The notes under the pieces were generated by a model, which saw only the letters and a program-made list of their open reading frames with translations, searched no databases and was not told the DNA's origin. Source: an uncultured Clostridia bacterium (GTDB lineage: Bacteria; Bacillota; Clostridia; TANB77; CAG-508). From it: a DNA stretch of 51,391 nt. Both the position numbers and the translations under genes were made by a program. Positions 1 through 8,999 of this stretch are shown piece after piece. The stretch lies in the NCBI GenBank assembly GCA_944393125.1, contig CALXZB010000007.1:1-51391 (forward strand), in the 5' to 3' direction. Numbering within the stretch: the stretch's first letter is position 1; every line of letters starts with the position of its first letter.

Positions 1-71
1 GTACATCATATATTTAGAAAAAGCAATAGTTTTTTCTTTAAAATGTTATATATAGCAGGAGGTGAAAAAAC

Positions 72-278
72 ATGGCATATTCAAACAGTAACAAAAAATT
101 AGTTCCAGAAGCTATGAGTGCTTTAGATAAATTCAAATATGAAGTTGCTTCAGAAGTTGGTGTAACTTTAAAAGATGGATATAATGGAGATATATCAGCT
201 AAAGATGCTGGTAAAATCGGTGGAAATATGGTTAGAAAAATGATACAACAAGTTGAAAACAATATGGCTAATAAGTAG
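72..278 (+). CDS. Alpha/beta-type small acid-soluble spore protein (SASP)
   Basis: A 68-residue protein of the usual SASP length. Alpha/beta SASPs coat spore DNA in the forespore, protect it from UV and heat, and are degraded by the GPR protease at germination. The sequence shows the family features: NKKLVPEA near the N-terminus, a GPR-like cleavage motif YEVASE around residue 25, and the C-terminal block GKIGGNMVRKMI. The start is fixed by AGGAGGTG about 8 bases upstream. It is monocistronic and converges on the AlbA_2 gene, with a palindromic terminator-like element between them. I could not find a clear sigma-G promoter in the short upstream sequence available. Confidence 0.95.
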   Translation: MAYSNSNKKLVPEAMSALDKFKYEVASEVGVTLKDGYNGDISAKDAGKIGGNMVRKMIQQVENNMANK

Positions 279-382
279 TTTTTAATTAACTATATTATAA
301 TTATATTTTAATTGTGCTTTTTTGGCACAGCTTGGCAGAAGTATTTTTCTTGGTTTTATTTATGTTTTTAGTTTAAGCATAC

Positions 383-412
383 ATAAAGGCAGGAGATGTG
401 CTCCTGCCTTTA
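383..412. repeat. 30-bp palindrome, copy 1 (probable bidirectional terminator)
   Basis: A perfect 12-bp stem (384-395 with 401-412, core GGCAGGAG/CTCCTGCC) encloses the 5-base loop ATGTG. It lies between the convergent SASP and AlbA_2 genes, so it probably terminates both, although the flanking T-runs are modest. The same 30 bases recur exactly at 1973-2002, on the other side of the AlbA_2 gene. Confidence 0.75.
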
Positions 413-422
413 ACTTATTTTA

Positions 423-1853
423 CTATTTAGAGATGTATTTTTGATTTTTACTAGTAGGCTTTTCTGGAATTGTCATATATAATAATCCTTTTTCCACAAG
501 AGGTTTTATATAATCTCTCCTAAATCTTGTTCTGTTTTTATATCCAGCATATTCCATAATCTCAAAAATATTTCTTTCTTTTTGGCAAAACTCTATAATT
601 TTATTTATTATCTTATCTTGTGCCATATCTTGTGCCATATCTTGTGCCATATCTTGTGCCATATCTTGCTTAGTTACAACTATTGGTATTATTGTTCTAA
701 ATATATCGTCTTCTTTAAATTCTGGTATGCCTCCTGAATAAATTTTGGCATATTTGGTTATGTTTCTTACTCCTGAACCTAATTCATCTGCAAGTCCTAT
801 TTCTTTAAACATTTTCGCTATCTTGGGATTTTTAGGGTATGGTTCATAAAAATCCACATTTATCTTCCCTATCATTTTTGCTTTATTTGCATTTTCTGTT
901 TTTAAGTTTTCTTTTTCAATTATTAACTTTGCAGGATATGGATTAGAAAACTCTCTATGAATTAAAATATTAGCACACACTTCTCTCGCAATTTTATTTC
1001 TAATATTTATTCTTTGATTTCCTTCTATATAAAATTTATCATCTAGATGTTTTTCAATAAATGTCATAAGCCTATCAAAACTTTCAATTAAATTAGTCCT
1101 AATATCGTCTCTATCATCGTATCTGTCTATGTTTTTAACTCGATAAATTGCATCAGTTTTGTGATGTGGTAAACAAGATAATATTGTTTCATCTTTTCCA
1201 AATAACAAAATAGCTGCTAATGTTAATCCTTCTTTTCCTGTAATAAAATCTTTTGCATATAAATTTGCACTTCTTAGCATTTCAGCATCATTCATATTAG
1301 CCCAAGCATGATTTGAACCATTTCTATTAATTGCCATCTGTCTTGCTCTTTGGATTAAATCAGATCTTAAATCAGATATTTGAGCATATGGAAATATTTT
1401 GTTTTCAGTATAAAATTCTTGTTTTCGTATATACATATTAGCTATTCGTTCAGGTTGTTTCACTTCATAATCTCCATCTTCATTTCTATCAAAAATTTTA
1501 CCGTTTGTTTTATGAACACTTGAACTTTCATTAACGTAAATGTGTAAAATTGTCTTACCATTAATTTCATAATCTTTTATATTTAAATAAACAGTAGGAC
1601 TAATTTTTTGTTCATTGTTACATAAATTGGCAAAATCTTTTTTCATTTGATGAATGTACTCTTGTTTTATTCCTGTTATACTCCCATTATCTTCTATACC
1701 CAAAAATATATTTCCACCATTTCTATTTAAAAATGAACATACTGTTTCAAACAAATTAGTTGGTAATTTATTTGTTGCTTTTTTGAATTCAGTAGTTATA
1801 CATTCTCCTATCTTTATTATTTCATATAACTCAATATTTATTTTTTCTGGCAT
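423..1853 (-). CDS. AlbA_2 (Schlafen-type) domain protein with GHKL-like ATPase region and C-terminal winged helix
   Basis: A 476-residue protein of the COG2865 type, often labelled an ATP-binding or RecG-like transcriptional regulator. Residues about 15-135 are the AlbA_2 domain (TEFKKA, then FLNRNGGNIFLGIEDNG). Residues about 270-395 resemble the associated ATPase region (ANILIHREFS, ELGSGVRNI). Residues 398-413 are a repeated Ala-Gln-Asp-Met tract. The last 55 residues look like a winged helix. It has its own strong promoter and the RBS AAAGGAG. Members are common in accessory DNA and some are linked to defence or regulation, but the target is unknown. The gene is bounded by two identical palindromes, which suggests insertion. 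The domain call is firm; the function is not. Confidence 0.85.
   Translation of the reverse strand: MPEKINIELYEIIKIGECITTEFKKATNKLPTNLFETVCSFLNRNGGNIFLGIEDNGSITGIKQEYIHQMKKDFANLCNNEQKISPTVYLNIKDYEINGKTILHIYVNESSSVHKTNGKIFDRNEDGDYEVKQPERIANMYIRKQEFYTENKIFPYAQISDLRSDLIQRARQMAINRNGSNHAWANMNDAEMLRSANLYAKDFITGKEGLTLAAILLFGKDETILSCLPHHKTDAIYRVKNIDRYDDRDDIRTNLIESFDRLMTFIEKHLDDKFYIEGNQRINIRNKIAREVCANILIHREFSNPYPAKLIIEKENLKTENANKAKMIGKINVDFYEPYPKNPKIAKMFKEIGLADELGSGVRNITKYAKIYSGGIPEFKEDDIFRTIIPIVVTKQDMAQDMAQDMAQDMAQDKIINKIIEFCQKERNIFEIMEYAGYKNRTRFRRDYIKPLVEKGLLYMTIPEKPTSKNQKYISK
615..662 (-). repeat. In-frame 12-bp tandem repeat (4 copies) in the AlbA_2 gene
   Basis: Four perfect copies of a 12-bp unit (plus strand ATCTTGTGCCAT) are followed by a partial fifth. 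They encode the tetrapeptide repeat Ala-Gln-Asp-Met in the linker between the ATPase-like region and the winged helix. The unit is a multiple of three, so slippage would change linker length without breaking the frame. Confidence 0.95.
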
Positions 1854-1887
1854 AAATTCTCCTTTTATTAAATTTTAATTATGAATT

Positions 1888-1916
1888 AGTATAACATAAT
1901 TCGTATTTTATATCAA
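1888..1916 (-). promoter_or_regulatory. Sigma-A promoter for the AlbA_2 gene
   Basis: On the minus strand, -35 TTGATA (1911-1916) and -10 TATACT (1888-1893) are separated by exactly 17 bp. An extended -10 TG sits one base before the -10. The expected start is about 1881, giving a leader of roughly 28 bases that carries AAAGGAG. Confidence 0.7.
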
Positions 1917-1972
1917 TAATAATTAGTCTTTTTAAAATTATTTATTAAAAAGTTATTTTATAGGGAATATTT

Positions 1973-2002
1973 ATAAAGGCAGGAGATGTGCTCCTGCCTT
2001 TA
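1973..2002. repeat. 30-bp palindrome, copy 2
   Basis: Identical over 30 bases to 383-412, with the stem 1974-1985/1991-2002 and the same loop. It contains the stop codon of the CpsB gene (2000-2002), so it probably terminates the polysaccharide operon. The AlbA_2 promoter lies just beyond it. Confidence 0.75.
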
Positions 2003-2716
2003 TAATATATTTTCGTTATTTAAAACTTTTTCAGCATTAATTTGAGTTAGTTCTTCTATTTTCTTTTTAGAAATAACCTTTTCTAATTTTTTCAAAATTT
2101 TAGGTACTTTATTATATATTTGTCCTTCTCTGTGAACATCAGATCCCAAGAATTGTATTAAATCATCCTCTAATAATTTATAAATTGTTTTTTTAGCATG
2201 ATTACCATACATACCAATAATACTTCCATAATTTGATTGAAATAGTGCTCCCATATTTGATAGTTCTCTTGCATAATTAATGTCTTCTTGAACATAAGTA
2301 TATCTTTCTGGATGAGCAATAATAGGTAAATATCCCTTTTCAATTGCTCTATATACTATTTCTTTAGCTAAAAATGTTTTTGAATTCATTGGCAATTCAA
2401 ATAATATATATCTTGAATTATTTATTGTAGATGCTTTTTCTTGTTCTATTAGTTCAAACATATCTTCTGTTATATAAATTTCACTACCTAAATATAATTT
2501 GACATTTTTATCATTATTTTCTACATTATATAGATTTTCTAAATATTTTTTTCGTTCTTCTTGATTGTAGTCATAATATCCTTCTATATAATGTGATGTT
2601 GAAATTATTGCTGTAAATCCAGCCTTTTCTGCTTCTTTTATAAGATTTATACTTTCTTCTAAGCTTGAAGAACCATCATCTATGTTTGGTATTATATGTG
2701 AATGAAAATCAATCAT
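2000..2716 (-). CDS. cpsB: PHP-domain protein-tyrosine phosphatase CpsB/YwqE
   Basis: A 238-residue manganese-dependent tyrosine phosphatase of the PHP family, the usual length. Metal-binding motifs are present in order: DFHSHIIPNIDDGS at the N-terminus, STSHY near residue 41, IAHPERY near 137 and LGSDVHREG near 192. In known systems it dephosphorylates the BY-kinase CpsD and so controls polymer export and length. It is the last gene of the polysaccharide operon, 11 bp after cpsD, and its stop codon lies inside a palindrome. Confidence 0.93.
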   Translation of the reverse strand: MIDFHSHIIPNIDDGSSSLEESINLIKEAEKAGFTAIISTSHYIEGYYDYNQEERKKYLENLYNVENNDKNVKLYLGSEIYITEDMFELIEQEKASTINNSRYILFELPMNSKTFLAKEIVYRAIEKGYLPIIAHPERYTYVQEDINYARELSNMGALFQSNYGSIIGMYGNHAKKTIYKLLEDDLIQFLGSDVHREGQIYNKVPKILKKLEKVISKKKIEELTQINAEKVLNNENIL

Positions 2717-2727
2717 TTTAAAAACCT

Positions 2728-3660
2728 CTAATCAATTTTGTTGTTATTTCCATGTTTTTTCTCTTTTTCTAGATATTCATTAAGTTGTTTAAGCACATTT
2801 TCTGCATTTATATTAGGATTATTCGAAATATTTGGTGTTTTTTGATTATAGCTTGAATTTTTATATTCTTCTGGCTTTCTATCTCTATTTAGCATATCAG
2901 TAGCTCTGTTTCTTTGTACTTCTCTTTTTTGTGCGTATTCTATTTCTTTTTTCATTTTTGGGTCGATTTTAGTAGGAACAGAAGCATAATAATATGTTTC
3001 AGTTGAATTTTTGTTAGAAATTGGTTTTTGATTATATACTATTCCTGCTATTTTTCCTCCTACATTTTTTATATCTTTTACAATTTTTGCTAGGTCATCT
3101 TTTTTAGCAATATTATGACCTGCAACAACTATTGTAGAATCTACTATTCTTGATAAAATTACGGCATCTGTTACTAGTTTTGAAGGTGTTCCATCTATTA
3201 TTACTAAGTCATATTGTTGTTTTAGATTTTCAAGTAAGGTTATCATTTGCGGACTTGTCAATAATTCTGATGGGTTTGGTGGAACATTTCCTGCTGGCAT
3301 CAAATGTAAATTTGGTACTTCTGTTTCTCTTAAATATTTTGCTAAATTATTTGTTTCTTTTTCATTAGCTTCTGACAAATAATTTGAAAGACCTGGATGT
3401 GGCATTACTTTAAATATAGAATATAACCCACATTTTCTCATATCAGCATCTACTAAAACTACTCTTTTTCCAGCTTGTGCAAATGTAATTGCTAAATTTG
3501 AAGATACCCAAGTTTTTCCTTCTCCTGGCATTGTAGATGTTACTAATAAAGTAGATAGCCTTTTGTTCAAGTTCATAAATTGAATATTTGTCCTTAGTGT
3601 TCTAAAAAGTTCAGATACATGTGACTTTGGGTCTTCATATGTTATTAAGTCTTTTTTCAT
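2728..3660 (-). CDS. cpsD: Tyrosine-protein kinase CpsD/CapB (BY-kinase)
   Basis: A 310-residue cytoplasmic BY-kinase. It has Walker A (MPGEGKTWVSSNLA, about residues 45-58), Walker A' (VVLVDADMRK) and Walker B (LVIIDGTPS). A possible autophosphorylation site is the Tyr cluster ETYYYAS about 85 residues before the end. This is less tyrosine-dense than classic CpsD tails, and the Asn-rich extension after it is long. It works with the membrane activator CpsC, whose stop overlaps this start by one base (TAATG). CpsB is the matching phosphatase. Confidence 0.93.
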   Translation of the reverse strand: MKKDLITYEDPKSHVSELFRTLRTNIQFMNLNKRLSTLLVTSTMPGEGKTWVSSNLAITFAQAGKRVVLVDADMRKCGLYSIFKVMPHPGLSNYLSEANEKETNNLAKYLRETEVPNLHLMPAGNVPPNPSELLTSPQMITLLENLKQQYDLVIIDGTPSKLVTDAVILSRIVDSTIVVAGHNIAKKDDLAKIVKDIKNVGGKIAGIVYNQKPISNKNSTETYYYASVPTKIDPKMKKEIEYAQKREVQRNRATDMLNRDRKPEEYKNSSYNQKTPNISNNPNINAENVLKQLNEYLEKEKKHGNNNKID

Positions 3661-4373
3661 TATCTTCCCCTCCTTTTGTTTCTTTTGTAAGAATCTCTTT
3701 CATACAAAGGCAATGTTACTAATACTCTACATCCTGTAATTTTTTCAATATCTCCTTCTGATTTTATTTTAGTATCTAACATTGAAGCAATTATAACATA
3801 CACTACAGATATAGCTACTCCGACAAATATAAACATTGCAACATCTTTTGTTGGATTTATATTTGATGGATTTTGTGGTACTTCTGCTTCATCTACTATA
3901 TGAACATTTTCTATTCCGTAATATTCTTTAACATCTCCTATAAAAACTTTTGCCATTTCATTTGCTATTTTTGCAGATAAAGTAGGATTTTCATTTTTTA
4001 CTGTAATTTCTATAACTTCCGTATTAGTTTTTGATGTAACACTTATACTATCTTTTAATTCATCTTCACTTATATTCAAATTCAAATTTGATATTACAGT
4101 TCTTATAATTTTATTACTGCTTTTTACAAGTTCACTATATGTTGATACTAATTTTGAGTTTAAGGTCATATCTGTTGTTGTTATAGATGTTCCTTCTGTT
4201 CCTAATGGTGCATTTGTTGCAAGTAATAATGTAGTTGATGCTTTATATGTTGGCGTTAGAAATATTAAGCTATATGCTACTCCAATTGTAGCAAATATTG
4301 CAATTATTAATATTATTTCTACTTTCTTCTCCCAGAATACTAATAATAATTCTTTTAAATCTAATTCTTCCAT
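3660..4373 (-). CDS. cpsC: Wzz-type chain-length regulator / kinase activator CpsC
   Basis: A 237-residue membrane protein of the Wzz/YveK family. One transmembrane helix is at residues about 17-37 and a second at about 177-198, enclosing an extracytoplasmic domain that begins with the typical PTYKASTTLLLA. The second helix is preceded by a Pro-rich stretch (VPQNPSNINPT), as expected. The short cytoplasmic tail ending in basic residues should contact the kinase CpsD. It is translationally coupled to cpsD and lies 31 bp downstream of the LCP gene. Confidence 0.92.
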   Translation of the reverse strand: MEELDLKELLLVFWEKKVEIILIIAIFATIGVAYSLIFLTPTYKASTTLLLATNAPLGTEGTSITTTDMTLNSKLVSTYSELVKSSNKIIRTVISNLNLNISEDELKDSISVTSKTNTEVIEITVKNENPTLSAKIANEMAKVFIGDVKEYYGIENVHIVDEAEVPQNPSNINPTKDVAMFIFVGVAISVVYVIIASMLDTKIKSEGDIEKITGCRVLVTLPLYERDSYKRNKRRGR

Positions 4374-4404
4374 TATATTTCCTTCCTAAGTATATAAAAA
4401 TTTT

Positions 4405-5457
4405 TTATTTATAAGTAGTTTTTTTAATTATTTGGTTGCTTATTGATTTAATAGTGTCATTTACTACATAGTCAGATTGACCAAATACTTCTTTATGTAA
4501 TTTTTCAACATTGCTTTCAAGTGTTACTGGAACACCATACCATCTATCTAATGTTATACCTTTAGTTTCATATGGCCAGCCCATACTTTCTGTTATGTTA
4601 AGTGATGCTATACTTGGTGCTAAGGCTAATATTTCTGTTGCAGTTATATTGGTGCTTACTCTTGGTAATATTGTATCTACAAGTTTGTTTAGTTGTCCTA
4701 AACTTAAAGTTTTTGCTTTTGCTAGCATTGCTTCTATTACTGTTCTCATTCTTTCTGTTCTCTTATAGTCTCCTCCTGCTGTATATCTTATTCTAGAGTA
4801 TGCTACTGCTTGTACACCGTCTAATGTTTGTTTACCTGCTTTAGTAATGTGACTTGATTTTACTCCTGAACTTGATGAAGTTGCATCTATATATGTGTTT
4901 ATATAATTCAATTCTGAACTATCTATATCTATTGTTACTCCATTCATTGCATCAACTGCTGCTATTACTGCATCAAAATTTACTGTTACATATTCTGTTA
5001 TATTTAAGTCTAAGTTTGTATTCAATGCTTTTAATGCATTTTGTGCTCCTCCATATGAATATGCATGTGTTACCTTGTCTAATACTGCTTTTCCTCTTTC
5101 TTCAACTTGCATGTAAGTATCTCTATATACAGATATTAATTTTATGTCCTTTGTTTCTTGGTTTAAGCTTGCTATTATGATACAATCACTTCTGTTTCCT
5201 AAGCCATAATCATCTGCTCTGCTGTCTATTCCTAATAATGCTATATTTCTATATCCAGAAAGTCTTTCTTGTGTTTCTTCTGTTATTCCTATTGCTGTTT
5301 CATCTATTTCTTCTACTGTCATTTTTCCTAATTTAGTATATATATAACCTATACCAATTCCTGCTAATATTACTATTATTGCCAATATTGCTAAAAATAT
5401 TCTTCCTATTATTTTTAAAGCACTTATTTTTTTCTTCTCTGAATTGTGTTTTCCCAT
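4405..5457 (-). CDS. LytR-CpsA-Psr (LCP) family cell-wall polymer ligase
   Basis: A 350-residue protein with a short basic cytoplasmic start, one transmembrane helix (about residues 14-38) and an extracellular LCP domain (about 70-255). Typical motifs are IALLGIDSR, SVYRDTYMQV and the Arg-rich block YSRIRYTAGGDYKRTERMR. LCP enzymes transfer undecaprenyl-linked polymers to peptidoglycan. Its place between the sugar-nucleotide genes and cpsC implies it attaches the polysaccharide made by this cluster. Confidence 0.92.
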   Translation of the reverse strand: MGKHNSEKKKISALKIIGRIFLAILAIIVILAGIGIGYIYTKLGKMTVEEIDETAIGITEETQERLSGYRNIALLGIDSRADDYGLGNRSDCIIIASLNQETKDIKLISVYRDTYMQVEERGKAVLDKVTHAYSYGGAQNALKALNTNLDLNITEYVTVNFDAVIAAVDAMNGVTIDIDSSELNYINTYIDATSSSSGVKSSHITKAGKQTLDGVQAVAYSRIRYTAGGDYKRTERMRTVIEAMLAKAKTLSLGQLNKLVDTILPRVSTNITATEILALAPSIASLNITESMGWPYETKGITLDRWYGVPVTLESNVEKLHKEVFGQSDYVVNDTIKSISNQIIKKTTYK

Positions 5458-5480
5458 ATTTTTACCTCTTTTCCTAATAA

Positions 5481-6647
5481 TCAGTCTCTACTAAATAAAT
5501 CTCTTGTATATATTTTATTAGATATTCTTTTTATATCTTTGTCCATTCTATTTACTAACACTAAATCTGTAATTCTTTTAAATTCTTCAAAGTCTTTTAT
5601 TACTTTACATTGATTAAATTCATTACTTTCTAATGTTGGCTCATATATAACTATTTTTATGTTTAATTTTTTTAGTCTATCAATTATTCCCTGAATAGCA
5701 CTTGCTCTAAAATTATCAGAATTAGTTTTCATTGTTAGTCTATATATCCCAACTATCTGAGGCTGTTTTTTCATTATCATATTTACAATATGATCTTTTC
5801 TAGTGTCATTTGATTTTACAATTGCTTCAATTAAATTTTGAGGAACTTTATTGTAATTTGCAAGTAATTGCTTTGTGTCTTTTGGAAGGCAATATCCTCC
5901 ATATCCAAAAGATGGATTATTATAGTGGTTCCCAATTCTAGGGTCTAAGCATACTCCTTCTATAATTTCTCGTGTATTTAAATTGTTCAATTCAGCATAT
6001 GTGTCCAATTCATTGAAATATGATACTCTTAATGCTAGATAGGTATTAGCAAATAATTTTACTGCTTCTGCTTCCGTTGAATTCATGAATAGTATTGGCA
6101 CATCTTCTTTTTTTGCACTTTCTTTGAGTAAATTCGCAAATTCTTTTGCCCTTTTACTCTTTTCCCCTACTATTATTCTTGAAGGGTATAAATTATCATA
6201 TAAGGCTTTTCCTTCTCTTAAAAACTCTGGTGAGAACATTATATTATCTATACCGTATTTTTGTTTCATGTCGTTTATAAATCCAACTGGTATCGTTGAC
6301 TTTACAACCATTGTGGTATCTATTTTCATTTCTATTACTTTTTTTATTATATCTTCTACTGAAGATGTATCAAAATGATTCTTCTCATCATCATAATTAG
6401 TAGGTGTGCTTATTATTATAAATTTTGCATCTTTAAAAGCATCTTTATAGTCAAGTGTTGCTCTTAAATTTAATTTTTTGTTTTTTAAATAGTCTTCTAT
6501 ATATTCATCTTTTATTGGTGAAATTCTACGATTTATCATTTCCACTTTTTCTTTTACTATATCTAGTGCAACTACTTCATTTTTTTGGCTTAGCAAAGTT
6601 GCTACTGATAGTCCTACATATCCTGTTCCTGCTACAGCAATTTTCAT
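5481..6647 (-). CDS. ugd: UDP-glucose 6-dehydrogenase
   Basis: A 388-residue nucleotide-sugar dehydrogenase that oxidises UDP-glucose to UDP-glucuronate with two NAD+. The N-terminal Rossmann motif is [16 protein letters not shown]. The catalytic cysteine lies in [14 protein letters not shown] near residue 255, and the substrate-binding block is [10 protein letters not shown]. The length matches the short bacterial form. Its neighbour converts UDP-glucuronate to UDP-galacturonate, so the two form a uronic acid supply line. A GDP-mannose dehydrogenase is the main alternative and is less likely given that neighbour. Confidence 0.9.
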   Translation of the reverse strand: MKIAVAGTGYVGLSVATLLSQKNEVVALDIVKEKVEMINRRISPIKDEYIEDYLKNKKLNLRATLDYKDAFKDAKFIIISTPTNYDDEKNHFDTSSVEDIIKKVIEMKIDTTMVVKSTIPVGFINDMKQKYGIDNIMFSPEFLREGKALYDNLYPSRIIVGEKSKRAKEFANLLKESAKKEDVPILFMNSTEAEAVKLFANTYLALRVSYFNELDTYAELNNLNTREIIEGVCLDPRIGNHYNNPSFGYGGYCLPKDTKQLLANYNKVPQNLIEAIVKSNDTRKDHIVNMIMKKQPQIVGIYRLTMKTNSDNFRASAIQGIIDRLKKLNIKIVIYEPTLESNEFNQCKVIKDFEEFKRITDLVLVNRMDKDIKRISNKIYTRDLFSRD

Positions 6648-6663
6648 TTTTGATCCTTCTTTC

Positions 6664-7692
6664 TTATTTCATATAAAATTCTTTATACCATTCTGCAAAT
6701 TTTCTTAAGCCTTCTCTTAATGAAGTATTAGGCTTAAATCCAAACTCCTTCTCTAACGGAGTAGTATCAGCATATGTTACTGGAACATCTCCTGGTTGCA
6801 TTGGTACTAATTCTTTATGAGATTCAAAATCATAATCTTTTGGTAATATTCCTGCTCTTATTAATTCTTCTTGTAATATGTTAACAAAATCTAATAAATT
6901 TTCAGGATTACTATTTCCAATGTTATATATGGCATATGGAGGTATTGGTAATCCATCTTCGCCATTTTGTTTTTGAGGAGGCTTTTTCATTACTCTGTAA
7001 ACTCCTTCAGAAATATCATCAATATATGTGAAATCCCTTTTACATTTTCCATAATTAAATATTTTTATTTTTTCTCCTGCTAGTAATTTATTTGTAAATC
7101 CAAAATATGCCATGTCTGGTCTTCCAGCAGGTCCATATACAGTAAAAAATCTTAGTCCTGTTGATGGAATATTATATAATTTTGAATAGCTATGTGCCAT
7201 CAACTCATTTGACTTTTTAGTTGCAGCATATAGTGAAACAGGATTATCTACCTTATCTTCTGTTGAATATGGAACTTTTTTATTAGCACCATAAACAGAT
7301 GAACTAGAAGCATAGACTAAATGCTCAACTGGATAATACCTGCAACATTCAAGTATGTTATAAAATCCAATTATATTTGATTCTATATATGAGTCTGGAT
7401 TTGTTATACTATATCTTACTCCTGCTTGTGCGGCTAAATTTACTACTATTTCTGGTTTATACTTTTTAAAAATATTTTCAACTGTTTCTTTATTGGCTAG
7501 ATTTCCTTTAATAAAAATAAAATTTTGTTTTTTTTCTAATTCTTCTAATCGTGATTCTTTTATTTTCACGTCATAGTAATCATTCATGTTATCTAAGCCT
7601 ACTATTTTTACATTTTCATCTTCTTTTAATATTTTTTTTGCTAAATTTGAACCTATAAATCCAGCAACCCCTGTTATTAAATATGTTTTCAT
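6664..7692 (-). CDS. NAD-dependent epimerase, probable UDP-glucuronate 4-epimerase
   Basis: A 342-residue short-chain dehydrogenase-type epimerase. It has the NAD motif [11 protein letters not shown] at residues 7-17, the acidic residue plus NDYYD block typical of UDP-glucuronate 4-epimerases, the catalytic YAATK, and [16 protein letters not shown]. The family converts UDP-glucuronate to UDP-galacturonate. It sits 16 bp upstream of ugd, which makes its substrate. Epimerases are hard to separate by eye, but the motif pattern and pairing agree. Confidence 0.87.
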   Translation of the reverse strand: MKTYLITGVAGFIGSNLAKKILKEDENVKIVGLDNMNDYYDVKIKESRLEELEKKQNFIFIKGNLANKETVENIFKKYKPEIVVNLAAQAGVRYSITNPDSYIESNIIGFYNILECCRYYPVEHLVYASSSSVYGANKKVPYSTEDKVDNPVSLYAATKKSNELMAHSYSKLYNIPSTGLRFFTVYGPAGRPDMAYFGFTNKLLAGEKIKIFNYGKCKRDFTYIDDISEGVYRVMKKPPQKQNGEDGLPIPPYAIYNIGNSNPENLLDFVNILQEELIRAGILPKDYDFESHKELVPMQPGDVPVTYADTTPLEKEFGFKPNTSLREGLRKFAEWYKEFYMK

Positions 7693-7742
7693 AATTTTTA
7701 TCCTCCTTTTTTAAATATGTTCTTTGTAGTTTCAGTTTTTTA

Positions 7743-8999
7743 CTATTGTTGTTTTTTCTTAATTATATTTATAAATTTGATTATATCCGATTTTTTAATT
7801 ATTAAGCACTCTTTCCATTTTATATTATATTTTCTCAAGAAATCAATATATAAAATCATTCCACAAAAAGTATATGACACTACCGAAGAAGCTGCTGCTC
7901 CCATCTTGCCAAAGGTTGGTATGAAAATATAATTTAATATCACATTTGATAAAGCACTAATTGTTAAAATATTAAAACATATTTTTTGTCTCCCATTTGC
8001 AGTATACAATGGACTTATGATCTTGTACATTACCATACTAGGAATTCCAAGAAATATCATTACAGTAACACTATATGAATTTATATATTCAACCCCGTAT
8101 AGAATTCTAATAATTATTTTTCCAAATATAGCAATAAAGAGTATCATAAAAAATGTTATAAAAATATTAATTCTAAGTACAGCCTTTATTTCATCTATAA
8201 CATCGCTTTTGGCAGTTCTCGAAAAAATAACTTCTTTAAATGCATCTGGTATTAGCCATATATATTGAGCTAATTTAGATCCAACAGAATATAGACCAAT
8301 TTCTGCATAGGGAACATATTGTTTTAATATTATTACATCTATCCTATAATTAAATTCCATTAGTAACGTTGTTAACATTGCAATAAATCCATATTTTATT
8401 AAAAAGCAAATAAACTCTTTCTCTATTTTAAAAGGATTAGGTATATATTTACACTTTATTAAATATGCTATGACATATATAATGTTCTTGATTATCAATA
8501 TTATTAGTAATGCATTAACATTAGGTGGTAACAATATATATACTAATATTGTGAATACCATATCTAAAAAATATGTTATTATTTGTAAAATTTGTCTATA
8601 CCTTATAAATTCAACTATTCCTACATTTTGAAACTGTGTATTTAAAATTTGGGTAATTATTAACATCAAGCTTAAAAATATCAGTTTACTTTGAGCATAT
8701 AATGATAATGTAATTGCTATAATCATATATATCATAGTTTGAAATGCAAAGACATTCAAATATTTTTCAATCTGTTGGTCTGTTTTTTTTCTTTTCATGT
8801 ATGGATAAGATGCATACAAGCCAAATCCTAATATGATACTTAAAATATTAACTATGTTAATGATATATTCATATTCACCTTTTAGTGAAACTCCTAAAAA
8901 TCTATTTATAACTGATACTGTTATAACCCCTGTTATTATATTAATTGCTTTTTGGAAAATTGAAAAAGCATAATCGTTTTTTATTATTTTCTCAGTCAT
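7743..8999 (-). CDS. wzx: Wzx-type oligosaccharide flippase
   Basis: A 418-residue polytopic membrane protein of the MATE/MOP-like polysaccharide family, with about 12 hydrophobic segments. The start EKIIKNDYAFSIFQKAINIITG is typical of Wzx. It should flip the undecaprenyl-linked repeat unit across the membrane. It overlaps the end of the polymerase gene by 8 bp, the usual Wzy/Wzx pairing. Confidence 0.85.
   Translation of the reverse strand: MTEKIIKNDYAFSIFQKAINIITGVITVSVINRFLGVSLKGEYEYIINIVNILSIILGFGLYASYPYMKRKKTDQQIEKYLNVFAFQTMIYMIIAITLSLYAQSKLIFLSLMLIITQILNTQFQNVGIVEFIRYRQILQIITYFLDMVFTILVYILLPPNVNALLIILIIKNIIYVIAYLIKCKYIPNPFKIEKEFICFLIKYGFIAMLTTLLMEFNYRIDVIILKQYVPYAEIGLYSVGSKLAQYIWLIPDAFKEVIFSRTAKSDVIDEIKAVLRINIFITFFMILFIAIFGKIIIRILYGVEYINSYSVTVMIFLGIPSMVMYKIISPLYTANGRQKICFNILTISALSNVILNYIFIPTFGKMGAAASSVVSYTFCGMILYIDFLRKYNIKWKECLIIKKSDIIKFINIIKKKQQ

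Noticed and set aside
1..71. Sigma-G promoter for the SASP gene
   Set aside because: CATATAT near position 8 resembles a -10, but its -35 would lie before the window and the match is poor.
615..662. Short direct repeats resembling a mini CRISPR array
   Set aside because: Units are contiguous 12-mers with no spacers and encode an in-frame tetrapeptide repeat.
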